A stretch of 64,000 nt of DNA, taken from Arenicola marina. Its lineage: Eukaryota; Annelida; Polychaeta; Arenicolidae. The stretch is taken from assembly GCA_964019135.1 (NCBI GenBank), contig OZ025260.1, positions 20,082,254 to 20,146,253 of the forward strand, given 5' to 3'. Of the stretch, positions 1 to 10,776 are shown piece after piece; positions within the stretch are counted from its first letter, which is position 1; each line of letters begins with the position of its first letter. Made by a program: the position numbers and the translations under genes. The notes below the pieces were generated by a model. That model did not search any database, was not told the origin of the DNA, and saw only the letters and a list, made by a program, of their open reading frames with translations.

Positions 1-850
1 CAATACGACACCAAGGGAGGCATACGACACCAAGGGATCAATACGACACCAAGGGATCAACACGACACCAAGGGATCAATAGGACACCAATGGCGCAATA
101 GGAATCCAAGGGATTAATAAGACACCAATGGCTCAATACGACACCAAGGGATCAATACACCAAGGGATCAAAACGACACCATGGAGCAATACGACACCAA
201 GGGAGGCATACGACACCAAGGGGTCAATACGACACCAAGGGATCAATATGACACCAAGGGATCATAACTACACCAAGGGATGCATACGACACCAAGGGAT
301 TAATACGACAAGGGGCAACACGACACCAATGGAGCAATACGACACAAACGGATCAATACGACACCAAGGGATCAATACGAGACCAAGGGATCAATACGAC
401 AACAAGGGGCAACACGACACCAATGGAGCAATACGACACAAACGGATCAATACGACACCAAGGGATCAATACGAGACCAAGGGATCAATACGACACCAAT
501 GGAGCAATAAGACACCAAGGAATCAAAACGATAGCAAGGGAGCAATACGAAGGGTATTAATACAACACCAAGGGATCAATACGACACCAAGGGATCAATA
601 CAACACCATGGGAGTAATACGACACCAAGGGATCAATGCAACACCAAGGGATCAATGCGACACCAAGGGATCAATACGACACCAAGGGATCAATGCGACA
701 CCAAGGGATCAATGCGACACCAAGGGATGAACATGAGACCAAGGGATCAATACGAGATCAAGGCATCAACACGAGACCAAGGAATCAATACGACACCAAC
801 GAATCCACACGCCGCCAAAGCATTAATATTATGCCAAGAGATCAATAAAA
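1..850. repeat. 19-bp minisatellite
   Basis: Tandem copies of a unit close to ATCAATACGACACCAAGGG run from the left edge to about 850, roughly 44 copies with 10-20% divergence and some shortened units. The array is cut by the window edge. Long open frames across it come only from the rarity of stops in the unit and are not genes. Towards 730-850 the units decay into unique sequence. Confidence 0.93.
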
Positions 851-1212
851 TCAATTGGCTGTTCGCTGTAGATGGGATTATATTACGCGATTAGCAAATG
901 AACCATTCGTGATTGGCATACAGCTGTCGGATCGACGCCATGAGCAGCCTACTGAGAATGAGTAGACAGTGTGAAGGCAACCTTTGCGGCGGCCACGTGA
1001 TTGGGCCTAGTTCCTGGTCGACCGATGGGGGCGCTCCATGTTGTAGGGACACTCCGGGTTAATCAATAATACACGATACACGACGAGGCAAACAGTCAAC
1101 ATTAAAGGTTCAACAGAGATGCGAAAGGCGACCGAATACGAGTATCCACAAATGTTCTTTTGTTATTTTTTTAGTTGTTTTGCCGTTAACTCTTTAATCA
1201 TATTGTCATGCT

Positions 1213-1245
<33 letters not shown>

Positions 1246-1871
1246 CAATGATAACTTGAATGTCATGGGTTACCCGAAGAAATAATTATAATGAAATGTG
1301 TTATAGTCAATCAATCAAGAAATGAAAAAAAAACTTCAGTTTCAAACTTTTTATAAAATATTAAGCACTTCTTGCACCTACAATTCAGCTTCAGCTATAT
1401 ACACTATATACATATGTATGACTATGATAACATTTACAGTAGGGCAATCGATCCCCATAGACGATTGGCCAAAGCATAATACATACCATTTACCGGTTGA
1501 ATATTGCAAGAACCATTTACAATGTAGCCGTCAATAGGCGTCAAATGACAACTTGGTCTGGTATTAATAGAAATCTATACGTTAACGTATCGTAAGTTGT
1601 TAATAAAACTATAAGTAACATAACAAACACGACTATAATCGTGAGTAAGATGTCGTATATGGCACTTTAAAACGGTGACCACCGACATACCATCTCGGGA
1701 ACAGCTTAATTAAATCGCTCTCCACCCTTGGCCTATTTGCTTCACGCACCGATAATATCAAATAAGGAAAACTCTAATGGTCATACCGATCAAGTGACGT
1801 ATCAGTGAAAAAGTAGCATAAAATTGGCCTAACGCTATAAATTGATCTTTCCGCTGAGCTCCCATTCAAAC
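851..1871. other. Unassigned intergenic DNA with a TA microsatellite
   Basis: I see no gene here. A pure TA run lies at about 1215-1243 and is flanked by the inverted words ATTGTCAT (about 1202-1209) and ATGACAAT (about 1242-1249), so it can fold as a hairpin. The stretch next to 1871 should contain the 3' UTR of the minus-strand glycosyltransferase gene; no clear AATAAA on the minus strand was found. Confidence 0.6.
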
Positions 1872-4436
1872 TCATTCCGCTTTGGACGAATCGATCATAG
1901 CCTTAAGCTTTTCGACATCCGATATCTGGCCCCCGCCCCCGGGGCCACCTCCCGCCCACTTGGGTTCCGGTTTCAAAACGCGTAACTTCCGCAGATTGTA
2001 CTTGACCCGTTTCCGGTAGGCGAATCCTTTCTTCAGTCGGCGGTTGAAGTCTCGCGCGATGTCGTCGCTCCAGAAGTGCGAGAAGACGTTATAGAGGGAA
2101 TGAAAGCGCAGAACGTTCGCCTCATCTTTCTCGAAAAAATTGCGAATCTCATTGGAATCGGCGCCGAGAGCCGGGCTCCTGGGCTTCACCAGAACGACAT
2201 CCTTGCCGGTGATCTCGCGGTCTTGCCCGAGATCTGCGGGCGGACTGGAGCCGATGAAGTAGGCGGGAGACAGCGATTCTTTCACGGGTGTGGGTACCTT
2301 GACGTGCGACAGGAAGGTGTGCTCGCGGTACCGGCCCATGAACTCGCGGTGGAACTCCTCCAGGCGGAGCACATCGTGCAGGTTACAGAACCCCACGTCG
2401 TGGTCGATGTCCTCCTGCACGAAGCAGTGGAAGCGCGGCAGGACGACGACGCGCCGCAGGATCTGGCCCAAGGCCAGCGCGTTTCGCAGCGCCTTCAGCT
2501 CGGCGATGAGAGTCTCGGTTTCGTTGGTGAACGTGTAAGGGTTGTCGTACACGATGTATTTCCGCGTGAGGTCGCTGTAATACCCCTCCACGTTCAGGTT
2601 CCAGAAGTGCATCTCCTTGAAGCGGTACGTCTTGGCGTCCTTGGTGAAGTGTTCGTCGTTGATAACCGCCACGCAGTTCTCGCACGGCTCCACGTTGGCG
2701 AACTTACGGGTGCTGAAGAATTCCTTCCCATGGGGATACTTATTCATCCCCAAGAGAAGTAAGTTCAATCGGTCCACCCGGCGGAGTTTGAAAAGCCAAC
2801 GCTGCGGAATTTTCATGGAATTATTCAGCATCTTGTGCATGAGGTCGTACAGGAAGTAGACTGAGTTCTCGGTGGGTCGCGCGTAGGCCAGCGAGAGACC
2901 CACGTGTCGCTTCTCCCGGTCTTTGATCGGCAACGCCACGTCACACTGACCTTGACATTGCTTCTCGATATCTCGAAATGGGTTGCGCATCAAGATGGTG
3001 TCGACGTCTGAATAGAAGACGGTGTAGCCCAAGGCCACGGCCTCGAACATCATACGGATCTTGTAGAATACTTTATACTGGAAGATATCCGGCCCGTAGC
3101 TGGGATATTTCAGCCGGATCTCCTCGTCCAGTCTGTCGTAGAAGACGCACGGAATGTTCAGGGCCGTCAGTTTGCTGCATAGGACACGATCCATGGTGCA
3201 GAAGAGGACGTTCCTCAAGCCTAGCTTGATGACGGACGTCTCGTAGAAGTTGAGCGTCAGCAATGTGTACCGACTGTCGCTGAGTAGGAGGACGATGCGC
3301 TTGTCCTTGTTGGAGTATTGCTCCAGGGCCTGCTTGAAGCGACTCACCGGAGCGGCATTCAGCTCCTCCATCATCGCACGGCGCTCATCGCGTCGCATCG
3401 CGTCAATCTCGTTCTGCTCGGTGATCGTCTTCTGGTCCTCTTTCTCCTTCTTCTTGGCCTCCTTGATGGCCTTCTCCTTGGCCTTCTCTCGCGCCTTGGC
3501 CTCCTGGTCGACCGCGCGGTTCCTGCCCGGGTCCTCCTCGTCACCACCCCCCTCCGTGGTGGTGAACACCGCGGTCGTGGTCGCCATCGTGCTCGTCCCC
3601 GAGGTGGTCGTCTCCTCATCCTCGTCTTCGTCATCCTCGTCCACGTCATCGTAGTCTTCCTCCAGGTCCTCATCCTCGGCCTCGTCCTGCCGCCTGTCCA
3701 TGCCCTTCCGCCTCTCCTCCCGCCAGTCCGACCCCCCGGCCTCCACGGCACCCAGGTCCGCCCAGCCCTCGCCACCAATGTCCTCCTCCTCCTCCTCCTG
3801 CAGTCTCATTCTGTCCCTGTCCCCCACACCGACAAATCCTGTCTGGTCCCCTTCCCCGGGCAGCCCGATGGGGCCCGTGTCCTCCAGAAGCCCCAGCTCG
3901 TCCTCCAGGTCATCGTCGCCCTGGAAACCGATGACAGCCCCCGAATCTTCCGCCAACGTCCCTAAGTCGTCGCTATTCCAGGAGTTTCCTTCCCCCTTGC
4001 CCACCTCCAGATGCTCCGTCTCCCACTCGGCCAGCGAATCCTCGAAGTCGGCCATCTCCTTCTCCAGGTTGTCCACGCGGAGCTCGGCGTCGTCATCCTC
4101 CTCGTCGTCCTCGTCCAGCCCGGCGAGGAAGGCCAGCGGGCCGCCCGCCGCGAACGGCGACTCCGTCGACCCTAGCACCGTGGTCGACTGGACGGCGTCC
4201 GTGGTGCCCTCCGCCCCGCCCCGGCCGCCCAGGTCCCGGTCGTCGTCCAGGAGGGACTCGTCCCGCCCCATGCCGGAGAGGATGGCGCCGGCCTGACGCC
4301 GCATCTCCTGCGGCAGGTCGCTCCACTCGCTGCCCGCGGACACGTTGGCCCAGTAGTACAGCAACACGAAGATGGCGGTCAGCACCAACACAGTCAGCGT
4401 CATGCGCAGACACGATATACGGTTTCTGGGCAGCAT
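1872..4436 (-). CDS. GT77-type (Nucleotid_trans) glycosyltransferase, type II membrane protein
   Basis: The protein has 854 residues from the ATG at 4436. An 11-residue cytosolic tail is followed by one membrane anchor (about residues 12-29). A long stem (about 30-390) follows, with extreme Asp/Glu tracts, a Thr-rich patch and a Lys/Glu/Ala-rich probable coiled coil. The catalytic region (about 395-640) has the nucleotide-sugar signature SDVDTILMRNPF; the DxD Asp residues are 477 and 479 (codons at 3000-3008). A conserved C-terminal block with ALRNALALGQIL and LPRFHC follows. This fits family GT77 (PF03407), Golgi enzymes that move a sugar from a nucleotide sugar. Donor and acceptor cannot be read from sequence. 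A splice acceptor (TTTTTTCCTAG) ends at 4453, so the coding exon starts at 4452, 16 nt before the ATG; at least one 5' exon must lie at higher coordinates. The paralogue at 34355-36292 shares the catalytic and C-terminal blocks. Confidence 0.85.
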   Translation of the reverse strand: MLPRNRISCLRMTLTVLVLTAIFVLLYYWANVSAGSEWSDLPQEMRRQAGAILSGMGRDESLLDDDRDLGGRGGAEGTTDAVQSTTVLGSTESPFAAGGPLAFLAGLDEDDEEDDDAELRVDNLEKEMADFEDSLAEWETEHLEVGKGEGNSWNSDDLGTLAEDSGAVIGFQGDDDLEDELGLLEDTGPIGLPGEGDQTGFVGVGDRDRMRLQEEEEEDIGGEGWADLGAVEAGGSDWREERRKGMDRRQDEAEDEDLEEDYDDVDEDDEDEDEETTTSGTSTMATTTAVFTTTEGGGDEEDPGRNRAVDQEAKAREKAKEKAIKEAKKKEKEDQKTITEQNEIDAMRRDERRAMMEELNAAPVSRFKQALEQYSNKDKRIVLLLSDSRYTLLTLNFYETSVIKLGLRNVLFCTMDRVLCSKLTALNIPCVFYDRLDEEIRLKYPSYGPDIFQYKVFYKIRMMFEAVALGYTVFYSDVDTILMRNPFRDIEKQCQGQCDVALPIKDREKRHVGLSLAYARPTENSVYFLYDLMHKMLNNSMKIPQRWLFKLRRVDRLNLLLLGMNKYPHGKEFFSTRKFANVEPCENCVAVINDEHFTKDAKTYRFKEMHFWNLNVEGYYSDLTRKYIVYDNPYTFTNETETLIAELKALRNALALGQILRRVVVLPRFHCFVQEDIDHDVGFCNLHDVLRLEEFHREFMGRYREHTFLSHVKVPTPVKESLSPAYFIGSSPPADLGQDREITGKDVVLVKPRSPALGADSNEIRNFFEKDEANVLRFHSLYNVFSHFWSDDIARDFNRRLKKGFAYRKRVKYNLRKLRVLKPEPKWAGGGPGGGGQISDVEKLKAMIDSSKAE

Positions 4437-4609
4437 GATGGCTTCTGAAGTCCTAGGAAAAAAGAAACCGAGAGTTAGCCTCAAGAATTCTTGACGAAAT
4501 CGTAACATACATATTGCATCTAATTTAGGTCGGCTGTATATTCAGGACGTCTTAACTACTTTTGATCACATCGTATCAATGGGAGAAGGCAGGGAGGGTG
4601 GAACCATGT

Positions 4610-6595
4610 CCCCGGGGGTAATAGTAAGGCTGTCATGAACAATAGTAATGCGGTCAAAGCAATAATAAGGCTGTCATGAACAATAATAAGGCTGTCGTGA
4701 ACAACAGTAAGGCTGTCATGAACAATAGTAAGGCTGTCATGAACAATAGTAAGGCTGTCAATACTATAGTAAGGCTGTCAATACTATAGTAAGGTTGTCA
4801 GAAACAATAGTAAGGCTGCCAGACACCATCGTAAGGCTGCCAGAAACCAAAGTAAGTCTGCCAGGAACAATAGCAAGGCTGTCAATACAACAGTAAGGCT
4901 GTCAAGACAAGATTCATGTTACCAGGAACACTAGTAAGGCTACCAGGAACAATAGTAAGACTGCCAGGAACAATAGTAAGTCTGGCAATACTATAGTAAG
5001 GTTGTCAGAAACAATAGTAAGGCTGCCGGGAACAATAGTAAGGCTGTCACAAACAATAGTAAGGCTGCCAGGAACAATGGTAAGGCTGTCAATACTATAG
5101 TAAGGTTGTCAGAAACTACAGTAAGGTTTTCAGAAACAATAATAAGCAGCCAGGAACAATGGTAAGGCTGTCATGAACAACAGTAAGGCTGCCAGGAACA
5201 ATGGTAAGGCTGTCAATACTATAGTAAGGTTGTCAGAAACTACAGTAAGGTTTTCAGAAACAATAATAAGCAGCCAGGAACAATGGTAAGGCTGTCATGA
5301 ACAACAGTAAGGCTGCCAGGAACAATAGTAAGGCTGTCACAAACAATAGTAAGGCTGCCAGGAACAATAGTAGGCTGCCAGGAACAATGGTAAGGCTGCC
5401 AGGAACAATAGTAAGGCTGTCACAAACAATAGTAAGGCTGCCAGGAACAATGGTAAGGCTGTCACAAACAATAGTAAGGCTGCCAGGAACAATGGTAAGG
5501 CTATCAATACTATAGTAAGGTTGTCAGAAACTACAGTAAGGTTTTCAGAAACAATAATAAGCAGCCAGGAACAATGGTAAGGCTGTCATGAACAACAGTA
5601 AGGCTGCCAGGAACAATAGTAAGGCTGTCAATACTATAGTAAGGTTGTCACAAACAATAGTAAGGCTGCCAGGAACAATAGTAGGCTGCCAGGAACAATA
5701 GTAAGGCTGCCAGGAACAATAGTAGGCTGCCAGGAACAATAGTAAGGCTGCCAGGAACAATAGTAAGGCTGCCAGGAACAATAGTAAGGCTGCCAGGAAC
5801 AATAGTAAGGCTGCCAGGAACAATGGTAAGGCTGTCAATACTATAGTAAGGTTGTCACAAACAATAGTAAGGCTGCCAGGAACAATAGTAAGGCTGCCAG
5901 GAACAATAGTAAGGCTGCCAGGAACAATAGTAAGGCTGCCAGGAACAATGGTAAGGCTGTCAATACTATAGTAAGGTTGTCACAAACAATAGTAAGGTTG
6001 CCAGGACACAATAGTAAGGCTACCAGGAACAATAGTAAGGCTGTCAGGAAGAATAGTAAGGCTGTCAGGAACAAAAGTCTAGGCTGTGTGGTATCTATAC
6101 TGTTAGGATCAATGTTTTCACTGTTAGGATCAATGTCAAGACTGTGAGAACCAAAGTCTAGGCTGTAAGAACCAATGTCTAGGCTGTGAGGAACCATATC
6201 TAGGCTGTCAGGACCAATGTCTAGGCTCTCAGGACCAATATCTATTCTGTGAGGACCAATGTTTAGGCTGTGAGAACCAATGTCCAGGCTGTGTAAACCA
6301 ATGTCTAGGCTGTGTGAACCAATGTCTAGGCTGTCAGGACCAATGTCTAGGCTCTCGGGACCAATGTCTGAACTGTGAGAACCGACGTCTAGGATGTGAG
6401 GAACAATGCCCAGACTGTTAGGAACAATATCTAGGCTGTTCTAATCAATGTCTATGCTGTGAGAACCAATGTCTAGATTGTTAGGACCAATGTCTAGGCT
6501 GTGAGAACCAATGTCTAGGCTATTAGGACCAATGTCTAGGCTCTCGGGACCAATGTCTAGGCTGTGAGAACGAACGTCTAGGCTGTGCTATTGCC
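4610..6595. repeat. 21-bp minisatellite with two subfamilies
   Basis: The left part (4610-6070) repeats CCAGGAACAATAGTAAGGCTG and variants in which CCAGG is replaced by TCATG or TCACA. The right part (about 6075-6595) repeats a related unit near AGGCTGTGAGAACCAATGTCT. Mixed units around 6060-6100 join the two, so this looks like one array with two homogenised halves. A block containing the odd units AGTAAGGTTTTCAG and AATAATAAGCAGCC recurs at about 5110, 5240 and 5540, showing local higher-order duplication. It lies upstream of the glycosyltransferase coding exon on the minus strand and may sit in its first intron. Confidence 0.92.
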
Positions 6596-6984
6596 CTATC
6601 GATTGATGTGCCTGTGTATCACATGCCAATACCGTTAATTATGCTCGTGCATATCGAGATGATATTAACCTGCCGCTAGTGGCCTTGAATTAATTATTAA
6701 TTTATCTACGGATTCATCACAAAGTCGTAAACCACGACTGATGGCGAAGAGAGTTTCCCCCGGAATGGCCTTAATTAAACGTGGCCTGGCGCCCGACCTC
6801 CAGTAAGCTCTGCCAGGCCAACCATCCTGTCAGAGTGTTCGCGCCCCTCGTGCAGCAAGCCCAAGTGGCCAGTGTGTGGTTCGAGCACCACCCGCCCACA
6901 CGTCTAGGCTCGTGCAGGATAAAGTGTAAGGGCATAAGGCTCTTGCTGATGTGCTGACCGTACGCGGGAGTCTATTGCTCTCAA
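6596..6984. other. Unassigned single-copy spacer
   Basis: Nonrepetitive DNA between two arrays. No coding exon, RNA gene or transposon could be recognised in it. Confidence 0.5.
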
Positions 6985-7596
6985 GTATGTCAGTGGGAGG
7001 TTATAACCCGAGGTTGTGAGGTAGGGTAACCCGAGGTTGTGGGATAGGATAACTTGAGGTTGTATTTGAGGTTGTCAGGCGGGATAACCCGAGGTTTTGA
7101 GGTTAGGTAACCCGAGGTTGTGAGGTGGGATAACCCGAGGTTGTCAGGCGGGATAACCCGAGGTTGTCAGGCGGGATAATCCGAGGTTTTGAGGTTAGGT
7201 AACCCGAGGTTGTCAGGCGGGATAACCCGAGGTTTTGAGGTTAGGTAACCCGAGGTTGTGAGGTGGGATAACCCGAGGTTGTCAGGCGGGATAACCCGAG
7301 GTTTTGAGGTAAGGTAACCCGAGGTTGTGAGGTGGGATAACCCGAGGTTGTGAGGTGGGATAACCCGAGGTTGTCAGCCGGGATAACCCGAGGTTGTCAG
7401 GCGGGATAACCCGAGCTTGTCAGGCGGGATAACCCGAGGTTGTCAGGCGGGATAACCCGAGGTATTGAGGTAAGGTAACCCGAGGTTATCAGGTGGGATA
7501 ACCCGAGGTTGTCAGGTGGGATAACCCAAGGTTGTCAGGCGGGATAACCCGAGGTTGTCAGGCGGGATAACCCGAGGTTGTCAGGCGGGATAATCC
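6985..7596. repeat. 23-bp minisatellite, left part
   Basis: The unit is near GATAACCCGAGGTTGTCAGG plus CGG. A variant carrying TTTTGAGGTAAGG in place of TTGTCAGGCGG recurs at fairly regular spacing, which indicates higher-order units. The array is interrupted at 7597 by an insertion and resumes at 7851. Confidence 0.93.
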
Positions 7597-7850
7597 GAGT
7601 TTTTTTTTATATTGAAGTGTGTTTATTTCGTACAACTTAGGCCATGGGCCCATGGTACAACACATTTACACATCATTTGGTAACAGTGCACAGTCATCCA
7701 TAATCTTAAAACAGTGATACGTGTATGCTGCCAAATTACATAGAATCTTGACATTCGTAGTTTTCATTATTGTGTGAAAATTAGCTCTGGTATCATATTT
7801 GTCAGGAATACAAATGTCATACTTTGTTCGTATATCACAAAATTGCGGAG
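7597..7850 (-). mobile_element. 3' end of a retrotransposon (probably LINE) inserted in the minisatellite
   Basis: About 250 bp of unrelated, AT-rich sequence splits the 23-bp array. It begins on the plus strand with a T run (about 7601-7609). Read on the minus strand it therefore ends with AATAAACACACTTCAATATA followed by a poly-A tail, the usual form of a 5'-truncated non-LTR retrotransposon. A palindrome CCATGGGCCCATGG lies near 7642-7655. No target-site duplication could be fixed because the target is itself repetitive. No coding part survives, so the family is not determined. Confidence 0.5.
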
Positions 7851-8215
7851 GTTTTGAGGTAATGTAACCCGAGGTTATCAGGCGGGATAACCCGAGGTTA
7901 TCAGGCGGGATAACCCGAGGTTATCAGGCGGGATAACCCGAAGTTGTCAGGCGGGATAACCCGAGGTTGTTAGGCGGGATAACCCGAGGTTTCAGGCGGG
8001 ATAACCCGAGGTTTTGAGGTAAGGTAACCCGAGGTGGTCAGGCGGGATAACCCGAGGTTGTCAGGCGGGATCACCCGAGGTTGTCAGGCGGGATAACCCG
8101 AGGTTGTCAGGCGGGATAACCCGAGGTGGTCAGGCGGGATAACCCGAGGTTTTGAGGTAGGGTAACCCGAGGTTATCAGGCGGAAAACCCGAGGCTGTCA
8201 GGCAGGATAACCCCC
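7851..8215. repeat. 23-bp minisatellite, right part
   Basis: Same unit as 6985-7596, resuming after the inserted element, with the GTTATCAGG and GTGGTCAGG variants more common here. Confidence 0.92.
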
Positions 8216-8834
8216 TCATCAGGCGCTATTTAAAGGGACGGCAGATGAGTGAAGCCTGCGTGACCGGCTCCAGGGTCTCCCAGGGGCAGACCACGTGACA
8301 AACAACGTGACACACCACGTGACACACCACGTGGCACACCACCTGGCAGAGCACGACCTTCTCAGATTCATCAGGTCAGCGTGCAACGCCCGCTCAAAGG
8401 AATCCCTATCTTTCGTGGGTGGTAACGTAAATGAAATAGTGGTGTTTATCCCCCTTTTTGCGCATACCAGCTACATATTAAACATCTTAAAGACATCCTC
8501 TATGAACTGTTCCCCCTGAGTGGAACCCTAACATCTTTGGTGGGTTCAATGAGCACGCCGTCACTGGTGATAACGATCCAAAAAGCTTTCGATATATTGG
8601 CTGTGTGACTGCCGCTTGGCTGCTACACTGGCCCACCATGGGGCGGGGGCACAGCTGATGGCTGCTGGCACAGTGCTGCATGTGTATTGACTCGGTAAAG
8701 GTCACCATGTGTACTGGGTCGGATGCCACGTATAGTCTGTCAAGGTACCATGTCGCCGAATGCGCCTCTGAAGCCTAATCAGCGCGCCAACAAACTGCAC
8801 AACGGTATCGGTGAAACCATTGGAACGCGGAGCA
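8216..8834. other. Unassigned spacer with a short ACGTGACACACC repeat
   Basis: About four degenerate copies of a 15-bp unit (CACCACGTGACACAC type) lie at 8290-8350. The remainder is unique, with no gene that I can support. Short open frames on either strand here show no recognisable domain. Confidence 0.5.
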
Positions 8835-9245
8835 AGGCAAAGGATGTCACCTTGACAGAGAAGTCACACGAAATACAAGGCGATGGTCCTAACCTTAACT
8901 GAAAAGTGGCATTAAATACAAGGCGATGGCCCTAACCTTGACTGAGAAGTCGCACCAAATACAAGGCAAAAAAAGTAACCTTGACAGAGAAGTCACACCA
9001 AATACAAGGCGATGGCCCTAACCTTGACTGAGAAGTCGCATTAAATACAAGGCGCTGACCCTAACCTTGACTGAGAAGTCGCATTAAATACAAGGCGATG
9101 GCCCTAACCTTGACTGAGAAGTCGCATTAAATACAAGGCGATGGCCCTAATCTAGACAGAAGTCACACCAAATACAAGGCGATGGCCCTAACCTTGACTG
9201 AGAAGTCGCACCAAATACAAAGCGATGGCCGTCACCGTGACAGGA
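8835..9245. repeat. 43-bp minisatellite
   Basis: About nine or ten units, each containing CCTTGACTGAGAAGTCGCA, then AAATACAAGGCGATGG and CCCTAA. Divergence is moderate and one unit carries AAAAAAGTAA in place of the middle. Confidence 0.9.
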
Positions 9246-9423
9246 GTCATACCAGATGTGTCATCACGGACATTAATGAACGAAGACAAGTTGCAAGTTG
9301 CAGGGCGCCACAGAGAAAAAATTAACAACTAATAATTGCCCCTAACATGATAACATTGCATAAGTTGAAGAGGGAGGTGTTTACTTTACCTTTGTGTTAA
9401 TGCCACAGTCACGTCCTCTGCTC

Positions 9424-9545
9424 TATTCCCCGCTAGTGGCTCACGGCGCCCATCTTGACCTCCTAGGTCTGTATCAATCCCCAACGAGGTGGCGCCCGTC
9501 TGTGTAACCGCCTCACTCTCATGCCACTCCCTCTAGCGGGGGAAT
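9424..9545. mobile_element. Possible MITE with short terminal inverted repeats
   Basis: ATTCCCCGCTAGTGG at the left is mirrored by CCCTCTAGCGGGGGAAT at the right, about 120 bp apart. This is the form of a small non-autonomous DNA transposon. No target-site duplication was confirmed and no second copy is seen in the window, so this is tentative. Confidence 0.35.
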
Positions 9546-9589
9546 GTTTCAACCCGAATTAAAAATAGAACAACGCGAGGCTGGGTGAT

Positions 9590-9850
9590 CAACCTCTCCC
9601 CTCTCCCACACCCCAACCCATGACTACTGCCCCCCCCCTCCCCTCTGCCACACTCCACCCCCATCCGATTCCCTCTGTCACACTCCACCCCCCCCCCTCC
9701 CCTCTGCCACCCTCCAGCACCCCCTCACCCCCAACTCTCGGTTACAGTCTCGTCCCTCTGCCGTACGCCCAGTAGTCCCCTCCACCCCCCACCTCCCACC
9801 CCCCACTCCCCCTCCCACCCAGTTCTTCGTGCCCCGCCCTTCATCCCATA
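9590..9850. repeat. C-rich low-complexity tract
   Basis: Long pyrimidine-rich sequence with several C runs (CCCTCCCCTCTGCCACACTCC recurs in parts). The short open frame on the opposite strand (Gly-rich) is a by-product of composition. Confidence 0.8.
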
Positions 9851-10254
9851 GATAATCATATACACTATCCATACATACATGGGAGCCCGTCGCCAGCGCT
9901 TCACTCGCTATAGCAGACGGATCGAAGTTCCATTTACCAGTTTTGGTCGGGTTAGTTTTCCCGTTAAATGTCACAACCTGTACGGTCCGTGTATCAGGTC
10001 GATATATCGAGATCAGTATCGACCTGTGTTCAGCAGACTTCTAGCAGCGGAGTGGGGACGCAACAGGTGACATCACCCACGTGCACGTTGCACTACACGG
10101 AACGAACGACAACACTCAGGCGTGTGGGGGGGGGGGTCGTGAGGGGGAGGGGGGGGGGGAGAGAATTGGTCATATCGGGTCGTTGGAACCGGGACAACAC
10201 CCCGTGACACAGCCCCTACTCTACCCAATTCCTACCTGAGGCAGCCGTTGCCCC
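9851..10254. other. Unassigned spacer with a G-rich patch
   Basis: A G-rich stretch lies at about 10123-10160. No gene or transposon is recognised in the rest. Confidence 0.5.
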
Positions 10255-10776
10255 GTTCCACAAGTTGATGGTCACTTCCAGGGCACTCCGGACAGCTATC
10301 GCTAGTTGATAGTCACTTCCGGGACAGTTATCGATAGTTGTTGGTCATTTCCATGGCACTCCCGGGACAGCTGTCGATAGTTGTTGGTCACTTCCAAGGC
10401 ACTCCCGGGACAGTTATCGATAGTTGTTGGTCACTTTCATGGCACTCCCAGGACAGTTATCGATAGTTGTTGGTCACTTCCAGGGCATTCCCGGGACAGT
10501 TATCGATAGTTGTGGGTCACTTCCAGGGCCCTCCCAGGACAGTTATCGATAGTTGTTGGTCACTTCTATGGCACTTTCAGGACAGTTATCGATAGTTGTG
10601 GGTCACTTCCAGGGCCCTCCCAGGACAGCTATCGATAGTTGTTAGTCACTTCCAGGGCAATTCCTGGTCAGTTATCGATAATTGTTGGTCACTTCCAGGG
10701 CAATTCCTGGTAAGTTATCGATAGTTGTTAGCCACTTCAAGGGCACTTCCTGGAGAGCTATCGATAGTTGTTGGTC
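10255..10776. repeat. About 43-bp minisatellite with ATCGAT core
   Basis: About twelve units containing TTATCGATAGTTGTTGGTCA followed by CTTCCAGGGCACTCCCGGGA. The last units drift into the adjoining 33-bp array: GGTCACTTCCAGGGCA becomes GGTCACGGTCCTGGAGCTC near 10773. Confidence 0.9.

Noticed and set aside
2076-3965. Open frames of 80-228 codons on the plus strand opposite the first glycosyltransferase
   Set aside because: They are antisense shadows of a GC-rich coding region; the minus-strand frame has an anchor, DxD motif and conserved blocks.
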